Source: CAYUFB01 sp964444125
Lineage (GTDB): Bacteria > Patescibacteriota > Dojkabacteria > B142 > JAFGMG01
Reading direction: 5' to 3'
Length of the DNA stretch: 64,000 nucleotides
Assembly (NCBI GenBank): GCA_964444125.1
Contig: CAYUFB010000002.1
Location: 9,869-73,868 of the forward strand
Part shown: positions 33,758 to 42,983 of the stretch, piece after piece
How the letters are laid out: the number at the start of each line of letters is the position of its first letter
Numbering within the stretch: position 1 is the stretch's first letter
Position numbers and translations under genes: made by a program
Notes under the pieces: model-generated
Database searches by the model: none
What the model saw: only the letters and a program-made list of their open reading frames with translations
Told to the model about the DNA's origin: nothing

Positions 33758-35920
33758 TTAGTCCTGACCCTGATTGCCTTGCAAGAATGATTCAATATCA
33801 TTGACCAATATGTCTCTTGGCTTACTTCCCTTCGCTGGACCCACCACGCCGTACTTTTGCAATTCATCAAGAAGTCTTGCAGCTCTGTTGTACCCGACAC
33901 TTAGTTTTCTTTGAATCAAGGAAGAAGATCCTTTGCCAGCAGCGACAACCACTCTTGCAGCATCAGCAAAAAGCTCATCATCAGAGAATTTGGCACTTGC
34001 TCTAGCTCCTGCAGGAAGATTTGGATCAGCCTGTCTTTCTATTATTTCGTCATTGTATTCAACCTCATCAACTTGACCTTTAAGGAATTTGACTACTCTT
34101 TGCACCTCATCTTGGGTGATAAGTACACCTTGAAGTCTATAAGGTTTGTTCTTGTCTGGTTCCTTAAATAACAAATCTCCCATACCAAGAAGGGACTCTG
34201 ATCCGATTTGATCTAAGATAACTCTTGAATCAATCTGTGTAGTAACGCTCATTCCGATTCTACCTGGGATGTTTGCTTTGATCAGACCTGTAATGACATC
34301 AACTGAAGGTCTTTGTGTAGCCAAGATCAAATGAATACCCGTAGCTCTAGCTTTTTGAGCAAGTCTGACGATTGAAGATTCAATTTCTGCTCCTCCGGTC
34401 ATCATCATATCGGCCATCTCGTCAATTACTATTACAATATAAGGCAATGCTGCAAACCCCTTTTTTCCATTATATCCTTCAATATTTCTAACCATCGATT
34501 CTCTAAAGAGTGTATAACGCTGTTCCATTTCTGCTAATGCCCATTTCAATGCGTTATTTACCTTTTCCATTTCAGTGATAACAGGTGTTAATAGGTGAGG
34601 AATTCCGTTATAGTCCGATAATTCCACTTGTTTTGGATCGACCATGATGAATCTAATCTCATCTGGTGATTTGTACATCAAAAGACTCATGATAAAGGAG
34701 TTGGTCAATACTGATTTGCCTGATCCTGTTGCTCCAGCAATAAGTAAGTGGGGCATTTTCTGAATATCAGCGATTATATTGTCTCCTGCGATGTTTTTGC
34801 CAACGGTAACAGGTAATTTCCTCTTTGGATTTTGCATCTCATCATCTGTAGCAAGCTCTTTGAAGAAGACAGCTTCTCTGCTTGTATTTGGGACTTCAAT
34901 ACCTATATAACTAGTGCCTGGAATAGGTGCTTCTATTCTAACGGCATTTGATGCTACTGCTAATGCTAGAGCGATGTCATTTTTTAGATTTGCGATTTTT
35001 GATACCTTTGTCCCAAGTGGTATGTCTATGGCATATTGAGTCACAGTTGGCCCAATAGCGACATTTACTACTTTTGCATTGATCGCAAAGCTTCTAAGGG
35101 TTTGCTCAATGATCTCAGATTTGCCCTTGATATCTTCTCTCGTTTGTTTTTTTGTTGGTGGATTATTAAGCAAATCCATTGGTGGTAATTGCCAGTTCGG
35201 GTATTGCAACTCTTCATTAGCAAGAGTCTCTTGGTCTCTATTTTGTTGATTATTGATAGTTTTAAGTTCTACTGGTTTGTTTTGTTCGGGTAATTTATCT
35301 ACATTAGAAAAATTGTCCAGCCTTTTATTGAAATCGCCGAAAGTCTCTGCTGGTTGAGGATTTGTATCTTCCTCTTTGACTTCTTTAGAAGCAATTGCAA
35401 CGAATAATGCTTTGATATTGGTAAATATTTTGCTGAAAAACTCAGTAATTGTCATAACAAATATTAATGGGATCGAGATGATGAATAGAATAATTGCAAA
35501 AAGCATAGTGAATTGAGCAAATATCTGTCTTTCGAAAAATCTTGAAATATGATATCCAGCAAGTCCTCCAATGCCTCCATCTTGTGCTGTCTCAAATAAT
35601 AGCTCTTTGTCCGCAACGAGAGTGAAAATGATTAGCAAAGAAAAAATAAACAGAAACTGTCCGAATAAACTTCGTGCAGAATTGAGAGTATATTTCACAT
35701 TGAACAAGCTTAGCGAGGTATTCAAAAAGAAAATCCCTGCTAATATGGTGACATTTCCAAAAATTGATTTAGTGAATTTGAGTACTGCCGATTCTGAATT
35801 TATAAGGGTGATTGTGCAAAGTATAAACAGCACCAAGAAAACTAAACCCAAGAAAGTTTGAGTCTCTTTGCTGTTGTATGTCACAGATGTTCTTTTTTTT
35901 GGTCTTCCTCTTCTTCCCAT
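33758..35920 (-). CDS. ftsK: DNA translocase FtsK/SpoIIIE
   Basis: It pumps chromosomal DNA through the closing septum. The N-terminus has a basic stretch and about four membrane helices (residues 22-165), then a linker, the alpha/beta motor with Walker A GATGSGKS at 396-403, Walker B YIVIVIDEMADMM, and a C-terminal gamma winged helix (SSSLIQRKLSVGYNRAARLLDELQ) that reads polar DNA sequences. The 720-residue length is typical for short-linker FtsK. It appears to be the last gene of the trmD-eamA-GH18-ftsK unit. Confidence 0.95.
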   Translation of the reverse strand: MGRRGRPKKRTSVTYNSKETQTFLGLVFLVLFILCTITLINSESAVLKFTKSIFGNVTILAGIFFLNTSLSLFNVKYTLNSARSLFGQFLFIFSLLIIFTLVADKELLFETAQDGGIGGLAGYHISRFFERQIFAQFTMLFAIILFIISIPLIFVMTITEFFSKIFTNIKALFVAIASKEVKEEDTNPQPAETFGDFNKRLDNFSNVDKLPEQNKPVELKTINNQQNRDQETLANEELQYPNWQLPPMDLLNNPPTKKQTREDIKGKSEIIEQTLRSFAINAKVVNVAIGPTVTQYAIDIPLGTKVSKIANLKNDIALALAVASNAVRIEAPIPGTSYIGIEVPNTSREAVFFKELATDDEMQNPKRKLPVTVGKNIAGDNIIADIQKMPHLLIAGATGSGKSVLTNSFIMSLLMYKSPDEIRFIMVDPKQVELSDYNGIPHLLTPVITEMEKVNNALKWALAEMEQRYTLFRESMVRNIEGYNGKKGFAALPYIVIVIDEMADMMMTGGAEIESSIVRLAQKARATGIHLILATQRPSVDVITGLIKANIPGRIGMSVTTQIDSRVILDQIGSESLLGMGDLLFKEPDKNKPYRLQGVLITQDEVQRVVKFLKGQVDEVEYNDEIIERQADPNLPAGARASAKFSDDELFADAARVVVAAGKGSSSLIQRKLSVGYNRAARLLDELQKYGVVGPAKGSKPRDILVNDIESFLQGNQGQD

Positions 35921-35975
35921 CGTAAATAGTGTACAGTTTATATATAGAAGGGGTCAAGGCGGGTCGGGGCAAAAT

Positions 35976-37112
35976 TTATTTAATTATCGAGTAATCAAAT
36001 TGCAAATCACCACCGAGTCGCCAAAAACTTATCCCAGCGAGATTGCTTTTCTTAGCCTTTTGATAGCGTTTTTGGACATCGCTTTCGTCTATATATACCA
36101 AGATTCTGTCATTTCCATCTCTTTTGTAGGATGCATATCGTTCGCCCCAAAGCGGAATCTCTTCAATTGTTGCATTATATTTTTCGGTTATCTCCTTGAT
36201 TTGATCGTAGGTATAAGCGTCAGCTTGCAGTTTCTCTTCGGGAGCTTGAGGCATCAAGTTGGTTACTATGTTGATCTCGCTTGCTGCCCAGTTGTAGCCA
36301 TAATTATGTACCCCAAGGTGAATCTTTTTCTTTGGAATTTTCTTTATTGCCTCGTTGATCACCAGGTCAACCCAAAGAATTGGAGCTATTGGTCCGGGTG
36401 TCTTTTGGGCCTGACTGGAATAATCATAAGCCATAATTCTTATTTCATCTGCATGTTTAGACAGAAATGCCCAATCTTGAACTTGTCTAGTTTCTTTCAG
36501 GGTCGGATATATTGTATTTTCGCCCCATTTGGCAAGTACTGTAATCGAAAAGGTGAGATTACTACCCTTTTCCTTTTCGATTTCTCTTATTCCTTTGTTA
36601 AGTTTGATTACAAATTCTTGATATTTTTCTTTATCGCTTAATTTCGTGGATTCATAATCTAGGTCGATACCATCAAAGTTATTCTTATCGATCTCATCAA
36701 GTATCTGTTTTAAATGCCTATCAAAACTTTCTTGATTCTGTAGTACCTTTGTAAAAATCTCATGATCAAACATTGCAATTGATGGTACAAATGCAATTTC
36801 ATTGTCCTGGGCGTATTTTTGTAAAGATGTAAATTTTGTATTTTTCTTCAATAAGCTTCCATCTTCGTTTACTTCATATAGAACTGGCATAACTAGATAA
36901 AAAGTATCTGGGTTTTGCTCGAGAGTCTTAAGGCCTCTTTCTATATCCCAGTAGGGGATCCAAGCGGAGATTTTGGTCTCTTCTGAAGTTGTTTCTGTTT
37001 TGTCTTGTTTTGGTGTTTTGATTATCTCTTGTGTATCGGTTTTATTTAGAAACAAATATACCCCAAGAAATACAAATAGTATGAAAATTATAAAGAGTAT
37101 TATCCTTCTCAT
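35976..37112 (-). CDS. Membrane-anchored glycoside hydrolase family 18 protein
   Basis: A GH18 TIM-barrel, likely acting on N-acetylglucosamine-containing polymers such as peptidoglycan. It has a signal anchor at residues 4-22, a polar linker, and the GH18 signature FDGIDLDYE with catalytic acid E154. Other features are MAYDYS and the C-terminal GISFWRLGGD strand. The 378-residue length and lack of LysM repeats set it near YdhD/SleL-type catalytic domains. It follows the EamA gene by 6 bases. Confidence 0.88.
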   Translation of the reverse strand: MRRIILFIIFILFVFLGVYLFLNKTDTQEIIKTPKQDKTETTSEETKISAWIPYWDIERGLKTLEQNPDTFYLVMPVLYEVNEDGSLLKKNTKFTSLQKYAQDNEIAFVPSIAMFDHEIFTKVLQNQESFDRHLKQILDEIDKNNFDGIDLDYESTKLSDKEKYQEFVIKLNKGIREIEKEKGSNLTFSITVLAKWGENTIYPTLKETRQVQDWAFLSKHADEIRIMAYDYSSQAQKTPGPIAPILWVDLVINEAIKKIPKKKIHLGVHNYGYNWAASEINIVTNLMPQAPEEKLQADAYTYDQIKEITEKYNATIEEIPLWGERYASYKRDGNDRILVYIDESDVQKRYQKAKKSNLAGISFWRLGGDLQFDYSIIK

Positions 37113-37118
37113 TATTGT

Positions 37119-37961
37119 TTATGTAATTTGTACTAAAATTGCACCAATTATTGCGAGTATCACGGCTATAATCTTTTTAAGAGCCAGGTCTTTTTCTTTC
37201 AGATATAGGTATTCTGCAAAAAATGTAATAACTAAAAATGATTCCGTGGTCACAATTATTGTGCTTTGTTCACCAGTATTTAGTGCATTATTTAGAAATA
37301 GATAGCCAAATGCAGCAAATACTGAGGAAGAAATAATTAGTTTGTAATCTTTTGTAAATATTTTTTTCGATCTATTCTTCCAGTCTGGCATCATAATTAC
37401 ATTGATTATTGCCCCAAAAGCTAATACTAAAAAGGTAAGTTGCATGACGCTAAAATGTTTAAAAAAGTAACTGTAGGAGGTAATTATGAAAGCATAAATA
37501 ATTGTTGCAGCAAGTTCTAGATATATTCCTCTTGCGGATTTTGTGTTCTTTAGGTTCTGGTATAAAAGTAAGCCTGCAGATACTGCAAAAAACAGACCAA
37601 TTAATTTGATCGCACTAAATGATTCTCCTAGCACCAATACGTCTAGAAAAAATATCCAGACCATGCGTAATCTACCGACTGCACCTTGGATAGAGGGGGA
37701 TATGAAATTAACTGCCTTGTTTTTTAGATAATTATGAAGTACGACAAACGAAATCATTAGGATTATCATTGTCCATGCAGTAGGGTTGTTTGTGAAATTC
37801 TTTTCAGATAATAGAAAAGGAGATACTATAATCGCTCCAATAAAGCTGAACCAAAATGAATAGGCCCATGCGTCTTTGTTACCCTTAAGTAGCTTTCTAG
37901 TTAGAATGCCCGCTATTGTATAAAACAGCGCTGAAAGTAAGGCATATATAAACCAGTTCAT
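37119..37961 (-). CDS. EamA-family (DMT superfamily) permease
   Basis: A 280-residue ten-helix transporter made of two five-helix EamA repeats. Typical wording includes SPSIQGAVGRLRMVWIFFLD in the first repeat and TGEQSTIIVTTESFLVITFF in the second. The substrate is unknown; amino acids, sugars or metabolites are exported by relatives. It sits between trmD and the GH18 gene with 6-base gaps, so it is co-transcribed. It is the intact counterpart of the broken gene at 11457-12363. Confidence 0.85.
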   Translation of the reverse strand: MNWFIYALLSALFYTIAGILTRKLLKGNKDAWAYSFWFSFIGAIIVSPFLLSEKNFTNNPTAWTMIILMISFVVLHNYLKNKAVNFISPSIQGAVGRLRMVWIFFLDVLVLGESFSAIKLIGLFFAVSAGLLLYQNLKNTKSARGIYLELAATIIYAFIITSYSYFFKHFSVMQLTFLVLAFGAIINVIMMPDWKNRSKKIFTKDYKLIISSSVFAAFGYLFLNNALNTGEQSTIIVTTESFLVITFFAEYLYLKEKDLALKKIIAVILAIIGAILVQIT

Positions 37962-37967
37962 TTATTA

Positions 37968-38630
37968 TTATCTAATAAGTTTTTTCATTTTTTCCTTCCA
38001 AAGAGTGATTTTCTCATGATTGCCTGATAGAAGTACCTCAGGAACTTTCAATTCTTTTCCGTTCAAGTTGTATACGGCTGGTTTGGTATATATAGGATAT
38101 TGGATGGTGGAGTCATCATCATAAAACGAATCGGTCTTGGGGGTTGATTCATTGCCTACAACATTGGGGATCAGCCTCGAGACACTGTCTACAACAACCA
38201 TTGCTGGTATTTCGCCTCCAGTTAGGACATAATTTCCTATTGATATTTGCATATCGCAAACTTCGTCTAATATCCTTTGATCGAAGCCTTCGTAGTGTCC
38301 TGCAAGTATGATGACGTGATCAAAGTCTTTTGCAATTCTTTTGGCTGTTGATTGCTTGTAGGTTTCACCTTTGGCAGTCATCGCTATTACTAATGAGTTT
38401 TCTTTTTTCAGTTCATCAACTGCTTTGGCCACAGGTTCAATCATAATAATCATTCCTCCTCCGCCACCATATGGAGTATCGTCAACTTGTTTATATCTGC
38501 TTTTTGACCAGTTTCGTAAGTCGTGAATGTTGATTTTTATTATTCCTTTCTCTTGTGCTCTTTTAAGAATGCTTTCTGAAAATGGTCCTTCAAACATTTT
38601 TGGAAAAAGCGTGAGTATATCTATTTGCAT
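37968..38630 (-). CDS. trmD: tRNA (guanine-N1-)-methyltransferase
   Basis: TrmD makes m1G37 in tRNAs and prevents frameshifting. The SPOUT trefoil-knot motifs are clear: LTLFPKMFEGPFSESIL at the N-terminus, DDTPYGGGGGM, LAGHYEGFDQR, and IGNYVLTGGE followed by VVDSVSRL. The 220-residue length is slightly short of the E. coli enzyme. It is first in a minus-strand unit with eamA, GH18 and ftsK. Confidence 0.96.
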   Translation of the reverse strand: MQIDILTLFPKMFEGPFSESILKRAQEKGIIKINIHDLRNWSKSRYKQVDDTPYGGGGGMIIMIEPVAKAVDELKKENSLVIAMTAKGETYKQSTAKRIAKDFDHVIILAGHYEGFDQRILDEVCDMQISIGNYVLTGGEIPAMVVVDSVSRLIPNVVGNESTPKTDSFYDDDSTIQYPIYTKPAVYNLNGKELKVPEVLLSGNHEKITLWKEKMKKLIR

Positions 38631-38715
38631 TGTTGATTATTAATTTAATTGATTATACAGTATTTAAATACTATTGGTTTGGTTATTTCTATTATGAAAA
38701 TGATATAATATTTTT

Positions 38716-38979
38716 ATGGAAAAAGAACTAAAAAAATTAATGAAAGCAAATAAAACATTGTTTTGGGATATATCAGAAGAGGCTCTAAATGGGCTTTCTC
38801 AAAATGCTGTGGTAACAAGGATTGTTGAATATGGAGATATGGGCTCTTTCAAGAAATTAGTTGACCTAAATGCAGATTTATTGAAGGATCTTGCAAATTC
38901 CCAAATGCATAAAGGTAGAGTGAACTTGTCCAAAAGAATCATAAATTTTATAAACACATATTTTGAGTACAATTCATAA
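38716..38979 (+). CDS. Small protein, DUF6922-like, putative antitoxin partner
   Basis: An 87-residue protein. Its pattern LFWDISEEALNGL, VVTRIVEYGDMGSFKKL resembles the small proteins that precede AbiEii-type nucleotidyltransferases. The stop overlaps the nucleotidyltransferase start by 17 bases, a common toxin-antitoxin arrangement. No classical DNA-binding fold is obvious, so the antitoxin role is inferred from context. Confidence 0.6.
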   Translation: MEKELKKLMKANKTLFWDISEEALNGLSQNAVVTRIVEYGDMGSFKKLVDLNADLLKDLANSQMHKGRVNLSKRIINFINTYFEYNS

Positions 38980-39574
38980 GCAAGTTTTAAATGATAAACA
39001 ACTTGAGCTACTTCCTCTACTACATAAGTTTTATAAATTTTATTTAGCAGGAGGTACTGCTTTGGCTCTCCAAATTGGGCATAGGAAATCTATTGATTTT
39101 GATTTGTTTTCAAAAGAAGAAATAGACAAAAATGCAATATTAAAAGTACTTGACCAACGAAAGGTTAATCAGATTATTGTTGATAGTATTGACGAATTCA
39201 CGTTTGTTTACGATGGGGTAAAATTGACATTTTTAAATTTTCCGTTCCGGATAGAGGAGTTTGTTGATTTAGAATTTGTAAAAGCTGTTGATTTTCTTAC
39301 GATTGCTGCTATGAAAGCATATGCCCTGGGTAGACGTGCTAAGTGGAAAGATTATGTTGATATTTATTTTATTATTCAAAAGGAATCCATTAATTCTATT
39401 ATTCACAAAGCAGAGGAACTTTTTGGAAATTTATTCTCAGAGAAGCTTTTTCGTTCTCAGCTTTGTTATTTTGAGGACATTGATTATTCAGAGAAGGTTG
39501 ACTTCGTAGCAGATCACGAAGTTAACGATGAACAGGTCAAGGAAACATTGAAGCGGATTGCTGTGACTTTCTAA
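38963..39574 (+). CDS. AbiEii/AbiGii-type nucleotidyltransferase, putative toxin
   Basis: AbiEii proteins are type IV toxins with a nucleotidyltransferase fold, some of which modify tRNA ends. The motif is clear: YLAGGTALALQIGHRKSIDFDLF, with the GG and the D45-x-D47 metal-binding pair. The 203-residue length is shorter than AbiEii (~300), so it belongs to the small AbiEii-like group. It starts at TTG 38963 within the upstream gene. It could act in phage defence or plasmid/chromosome stability. Confidence 0.78.
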   Translation: MSTIHKQVLNDKQLELLPLLHKFYKFYLAGGTALALQIGHRKSIDFDLFSKEEIDKNAILKVLDQRKVNQIIVDSIDEFTFVYDGVKLTFLNFPFRIEEFVDLEFVKAVDFLTIAAMKAYALGRRAKWKDYVDIYFIIQKESINSIIHKAEELFGNLFSEKLFRSQLCYFEDIDYSEKVDFVADHEVNDEQVKETLKRIAVTF

Positions 39575-39579
39575 ATTTT

Positions 39580-40626
39580 TTAGTTAGACTTTCCTTTTAG
39601 CTTCCTTTTCCAATTTTCAAACTTCTCATAATAATGAGTGAAGTTGTATTTGAAGCTTACCGGTATGTCTCTAGCATGGATCCACTTTTCTGCACGTCCT
39701 CCAAATCCCACCTTAAATAGTCCAAGTCCAGCCCATGGGTCTTCCATGTCAAGTTCGTTTTTTTCATTTAATGGTAGTCCCCAGAAATTGTGTTTCTCTA
39801 AACCACGTTTCTTTGCTTCTTTAATTGCTTCCCACTGCATCAGATAGCTGGCAGGGATTTTTTGATACTCGCTTAAACTTCCTGAGTGATGATAAACACT
39901 TTGATTATTGTAGAAATTAAATATGGCAGAAGCTATGTATTTGCCTTCATATTTTGCAAGAAATAGAACATTTTGATCGTCTTCTAAAAAAGCTTCAAAT
40001 TCATGCTTTATATAATCAAATGAATATGCTGTCCATTTGTGCCTTTGTACAGTATCTTGGAATATCTCCCAAAAAATTTCCAGTTTGCCTAGATCTTTCG
40101 TTTGTTCAATAGTCACACCCATTTTTGTCGCTTTGCGAATTAAGTATCTGGTGTTTTTGCGCATACTTTGCAGTAGGCTTTCCTCTGTGTCGTTTAGATC
40201 AAGAACCCATGTTTCTTCCGCATCAATCCCATGCATTTGGGATTTTTTTGTTTCGGTTTCTAATATTTTTGAATTTTCGATTAATGGGCTGATTCTTACA
40301 AACCATGCACCTTCATTTTTTGCCACTTGTTTTAGCTCGCCTATTACAAACTCTACCAATCTAGTATCCTGCCAGTTTATAACTGGGCCATGTCTAAAAT
40401 GGAGATACTTGCCTCTTCTTGCTTCAACCTTCGTTCCAAGTGCAACCCCAATTAAATTGTCGTTCTCATAAATACCTAAGCGAAAAATTTTTTGTTTTTG
40501 GCTTATTAGAAAATTTCCCCAATTCCATGATTGAATAAATGAGGTAGGGGAGGTCGTTTTTCCTGCATTGTTTGTTATAAATTCTTCCCAATTCTTTTTG
40601 TCTTCAATTTCTTTAATTAAATACAT
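39580..40626 (-). CDS. FemAB-family peptidyltransferase (second copy)
   Basis: A 348-residue Fem-type aminoacyltransferase. Visible marks are SFIQSWNWGNFL near the start, the region MRKNTRYLIRKATKMGVTI, HHSGSLSEYQKIPASYLMQWEAI, and the C-terminal HNFWGLP followed by LGLFKVGFGG. It is coupled to murF with a 3-base gap, which ties it firmly to peptidoglycan precursor synthesis. With the gene at 2370, the cell has at least two Fem ligases, suggesting a bridge of more than one residue. Confidence 0.9.
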   Translation of the reverse strand: MYLIKEIEDKKNWEEFITNNAGKTTSPTSFIQSWNWGNFLISQKQKIFRLGIYENDNLIGVALGTKVEARRGKYLHFRHGPVINWQDTRLVEFVIGELKQVAKNEGAWFVRISPLIENSKILETETKKSQMHGIDAEETWVLDLNDTEESLLQSMRKNTRYLIRKATKMGVTIEQTKDLGKLEIFWEIFQDTVQRHKWTAYSFDYIKHEFEAFLEDDQNVLFLAKYEGKYIASAIFNFYNNQSVYHHSGSLSEYQKIPASYLMQWEAIKEAKKRGLEKHNFWGLPLNEKNELDMEDPWAGLGLFKVGFGGRAEKWIHARDIPVSFKYNFTHYYEKFENWKRKLKGKSN

Positions 40627-40629
40627 TTA

Positions 40630-42429
40630 TTAATTTGTGATAATTAGTTTAATTAATTGTGGAGAAAATCGACCTTCAATTAGTATATTGTCACCTTCTT
40701 TAACTATGTTGTTTAGGAGTTTAACAATATCTAATTCTTGAGTTATGTGATATGTTTCAAAGTCCGCACTAGTATTTTTTATCTCTTCTATTAGTTCGAT
40801 ATCTGTAGAAATCAACACATCCGAATCTTTGATGATATTTTGCGCAAGTTCTTTGTAGGCTGTTTTTTTGAAACTACCAAGTTCAATTATACCTTTTGTG
40901 ATAACAAGTCTCTTTCCTTTGGTTTTGCTAAGAAGTTTTAGTGCTGATTTGAAGCCTTCTGGGTTTGTGTTATAACTATCGTCTAATACATCGGATTTGT
41001 TTATTCCGATTTTCCAAGTTAAGTGTAATTTCTCAAAATTGATTGTCTTGAGTTTGTTTGCGATCTCTTTTGTATCCATGCCCAGTTCGATTGCGACTCC
41101 AACAGCTGCTAGGGCATTTGAGATGTTGTGTCTGATTGATGTTTTGACTTCGGTTGGGTATTCAACATCTTTGTAGCGAATAACAAAGCTAAAGCCATCA
41201 TCCTTTGGCGTTATGTTTTTTGCATAAAGCATGCCTTTTGCTGGATCAGGAAACTCAGTTTTTGACTCAGGTTCAAATGAATGCGCTATTTCAGTTTCCT
41301 CGTCGATAGTATAGTACATCAATTTGCGTTTTGTAGTTTTGGTTGCCATCTGTAGACAATGTTGGTTGTTTGCATTAAATATCGCCAATCCTTCTTGTTT
41401 TAAGTTCTCAACTATTTCGTTTTTTGCCTTGACCAGATTTGACATGGATCCAAAAAGAGAGAGATGTTGAGGAGTGATACCAGTTACAATTGATATGTCC
41501 GGAACCAACAAATTTGTTGATTGAGCAATTTCACCTTTCTTGTATGCACCCATTTCTGCAATAAATACCTCGGTCTCTGCTTTCAGATTTCGAATAATTG
41601 ACTCTGCTACACCGACTGTGGAGTTAAAGTTCTCGTCGGTTTTGGCTGTTTTGAAGCTATCCTTGATAAGTTCGTATACAATTTCTTTTGTGCTTGATTT
41701 GCCATAGCTCCCAGTGATAGCAATCACCTTAAATCCTTTGTGTGCAGTTACTTTTGCTTTTGCACTTTTGATAGTTTTTTTCCTTTTGTATTGCGCAAGA
41801 GGTTCGGTCATCACTGCCCAAAATGCAACTGGAAAAGGGGAGGCTAGATCCATACCCAAGACCAAAATATTTGTGAGCATAAGGATGGCAATTGCTAGTG
41901 GGATTCTTTGAATATCATAGTCGTCATCAGTTTGGATCAAAATATCATCGAATCCAACAATTTGGTAGTCTAGTTTTTCTTCAACTTTCTCGATCTCTGG
42001 TCTTTGATATATTTCATAAATTGTTTTGATTGGTATGAAAAGAGGCAACACCAGAGTTATAAATGCAAGTAGGGTAATCAATAGATTTCTGATGCTTTTT
42101 TTGGGGCGAACTAGTTTGCTGGAAAGAATATCTTGTAATCTATCAAGGCCTTCGAAAATGTAGGTCGCAAATGTAAGGACAGGAATGATCAATAAATAGT
42201 TTGACGGGACAAAAAAGAATGCCAGAGAAAAGCTAAAGAGAATTAGTTGAACAAAGTTAATTAGTACTGATCTATAGCTTTTGGCCTCGTGATATTTGAG
42301 GTATGACACAATCCGATCTACTCTATATTCCTTGATCTGCCAAATATAGGTGTCATGGAAGATATTTCTAATGACAACCAGTATTGCCGGCAAGGAAAAA
42401 AATATTACTAGTAGTATAAGTCCAGTCAT
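40630..42429 (-). CDS. murF: MurF-type Mur ligase with N-terminal membrane domain
   Basis: The C-terminal ~370 residues form a Mur ligase: ATP loop ITGSYGKSST (238-247), TDENFNSTVGVAES, the AEMGAYKKGEI block, and the C-terminal DDSYNTNPEGFKSAL typical of MurF. MurF adds D-Ala-D-Ala to UDP-MurNAc-tripeptide. The first ~210 residues contain five or so membrane helices (4-21, 58-73, 78-90, 115-138, 175-195) in place of the usual soluble MurF N-domain. The usual UDP-binding N-domain is missing, so the substrate could be lipid linked. It is in an operon with FemAB. Confidence 0.87.
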   Translation of the reverse strand: MTGLILLVIFFSLPAILVVIRNIFHDTYIWQIKEYRVDRIVSYLKYHEAKSYRSVLINFVQLILFSFSLAFFFVPSNYLLIIPVLTFATYIFEGLDRLQDILSSKLVRPKKSIRNLLITLLAFITLVLPLFIPIKTIYEIYQRPEIEKVEEKLDYQIVGFDDILIQTDDDYDIQRIPLAIAILMLTNILVLGMDLASPFPVAFWAVMTEPLAQYKRKKTIKSAKAKVTAHKGFKVIAITGSYGKSSTKEIVYELIKDSFKTAKTDENFNSTVGVAESIIRNLKAETEVFIAEMGAYKKGEIAQSTNLLVPDISIVTGITPQHLSLFGSMSNLVKAKNEIVENLKQEGLAIFNANNQHCLQMATKTTKRKLMYYTIDEETEIAHSFEPESKTEFPDPAKGMLYAKNITPKDDGFSFVIRYKDVEYPTEVKTSIRHNISNALAAVGVAIELGMDTKEIANKLKTINFEKLHLTWKIGINKSDVLDDSYNTNPEGFKSALKLLSKTKGKRLVITKGIIELGSFKKTAYKELAQNIIKDSDVLISTDIELIEEIKNTSADFETYHITQELDIVKLLNNIVKEGDNILIEGRFSPQLIKLIITN

Positions 42430-42595
42430 TATTTTTTATAAAATTATATGCTAAGTATAGCAGTAAGTAATTTGTTCGACTAGACAGATTTATTAGTAAC
42501 ATTATCTTTTTATTTTGCTGCTTGTCGTTAGCGTATGGTAATTAGTTTTGCTCTGTGCTAGTATTCATGTATTATTTAATTATTAAATTAGTGTT

Positions 42596-42904
42596 ATGGT
42601 AGAAGTAGTAGCGGCTGAAAAAGTCGAAGCAAAAGTAGTAAATGAAAGTTCCAATGGGACAGCGGATTTGATGGCACTTGGTTCTCTTATTCTAGGTATA
42701 ATCAATCTTTGTTCATGGTGTATTCCTTTCTGTGGATGCCCAATGTCAATAATTGGACTAGTATTAGGATTTCTTGGATTGAAGTCAAAAAAGAATGCAA
42801 TGTTTGCAAAGGTTGGTATCGTATTGTCAGGTTTGGGACTTCTAGCATCAATAGTAAATGGAATTGCTGGAGTTGTACTAAATACATCAACTTTTTCATT
42901 CTAA
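42596..42904 (+). CDS. Small DUF4190-like two-helix membrane protein
   Basis: A 102-residue protein with a charged N-terminus and two hydrophobic segments separated by KSKKNAMFAKVG. The wording GSLILGIINLCSWCIPFCGCPMSIIGLVLGF and the second GIVLSGLGLLASI match the DUF4190 layout. Function is unknown; such proteins are small membrane components. It is followed by a strong terminator, so it is a separate unit. Confidence 0.75.
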   Translation: MVEVVAAEKVEAKVVNESSNGTADLMALGSLILGIINLCSWCIPFCGCPMSIIGLVLGFLGLKSKKNAMFAKVGIVLSGLGLLASIVNGIAGVVLNTSTFSF

Positions 42905-42931
42905 AATTTGATAATTAAATCAACTTAAATA

Positions 42932-42963
42932 AAGCAGCCCAGGAAACTCGGTTGCTTTTTTTT
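42932..42963 (+). terminator. Intrinsic terminator
   Basis: AAGCAGCC pairs with GGTTGCTT (one G-U pair) around a 10-base loop and runs into eight T. It lies 27 bases after the DUF4190 stop and before the next gene at 42984. Confidence 0.88.
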
Positions 42964-42983
42964 ATATATAATTTGTTAATCAT

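Noticed and set aside
35868..36641. 257-residue plus-strand frame opposite GH18
   Set aside because: It is a shadow of the GH18 gene, which has a full catalytic motif and operon context; the plus translation has no family likeness.
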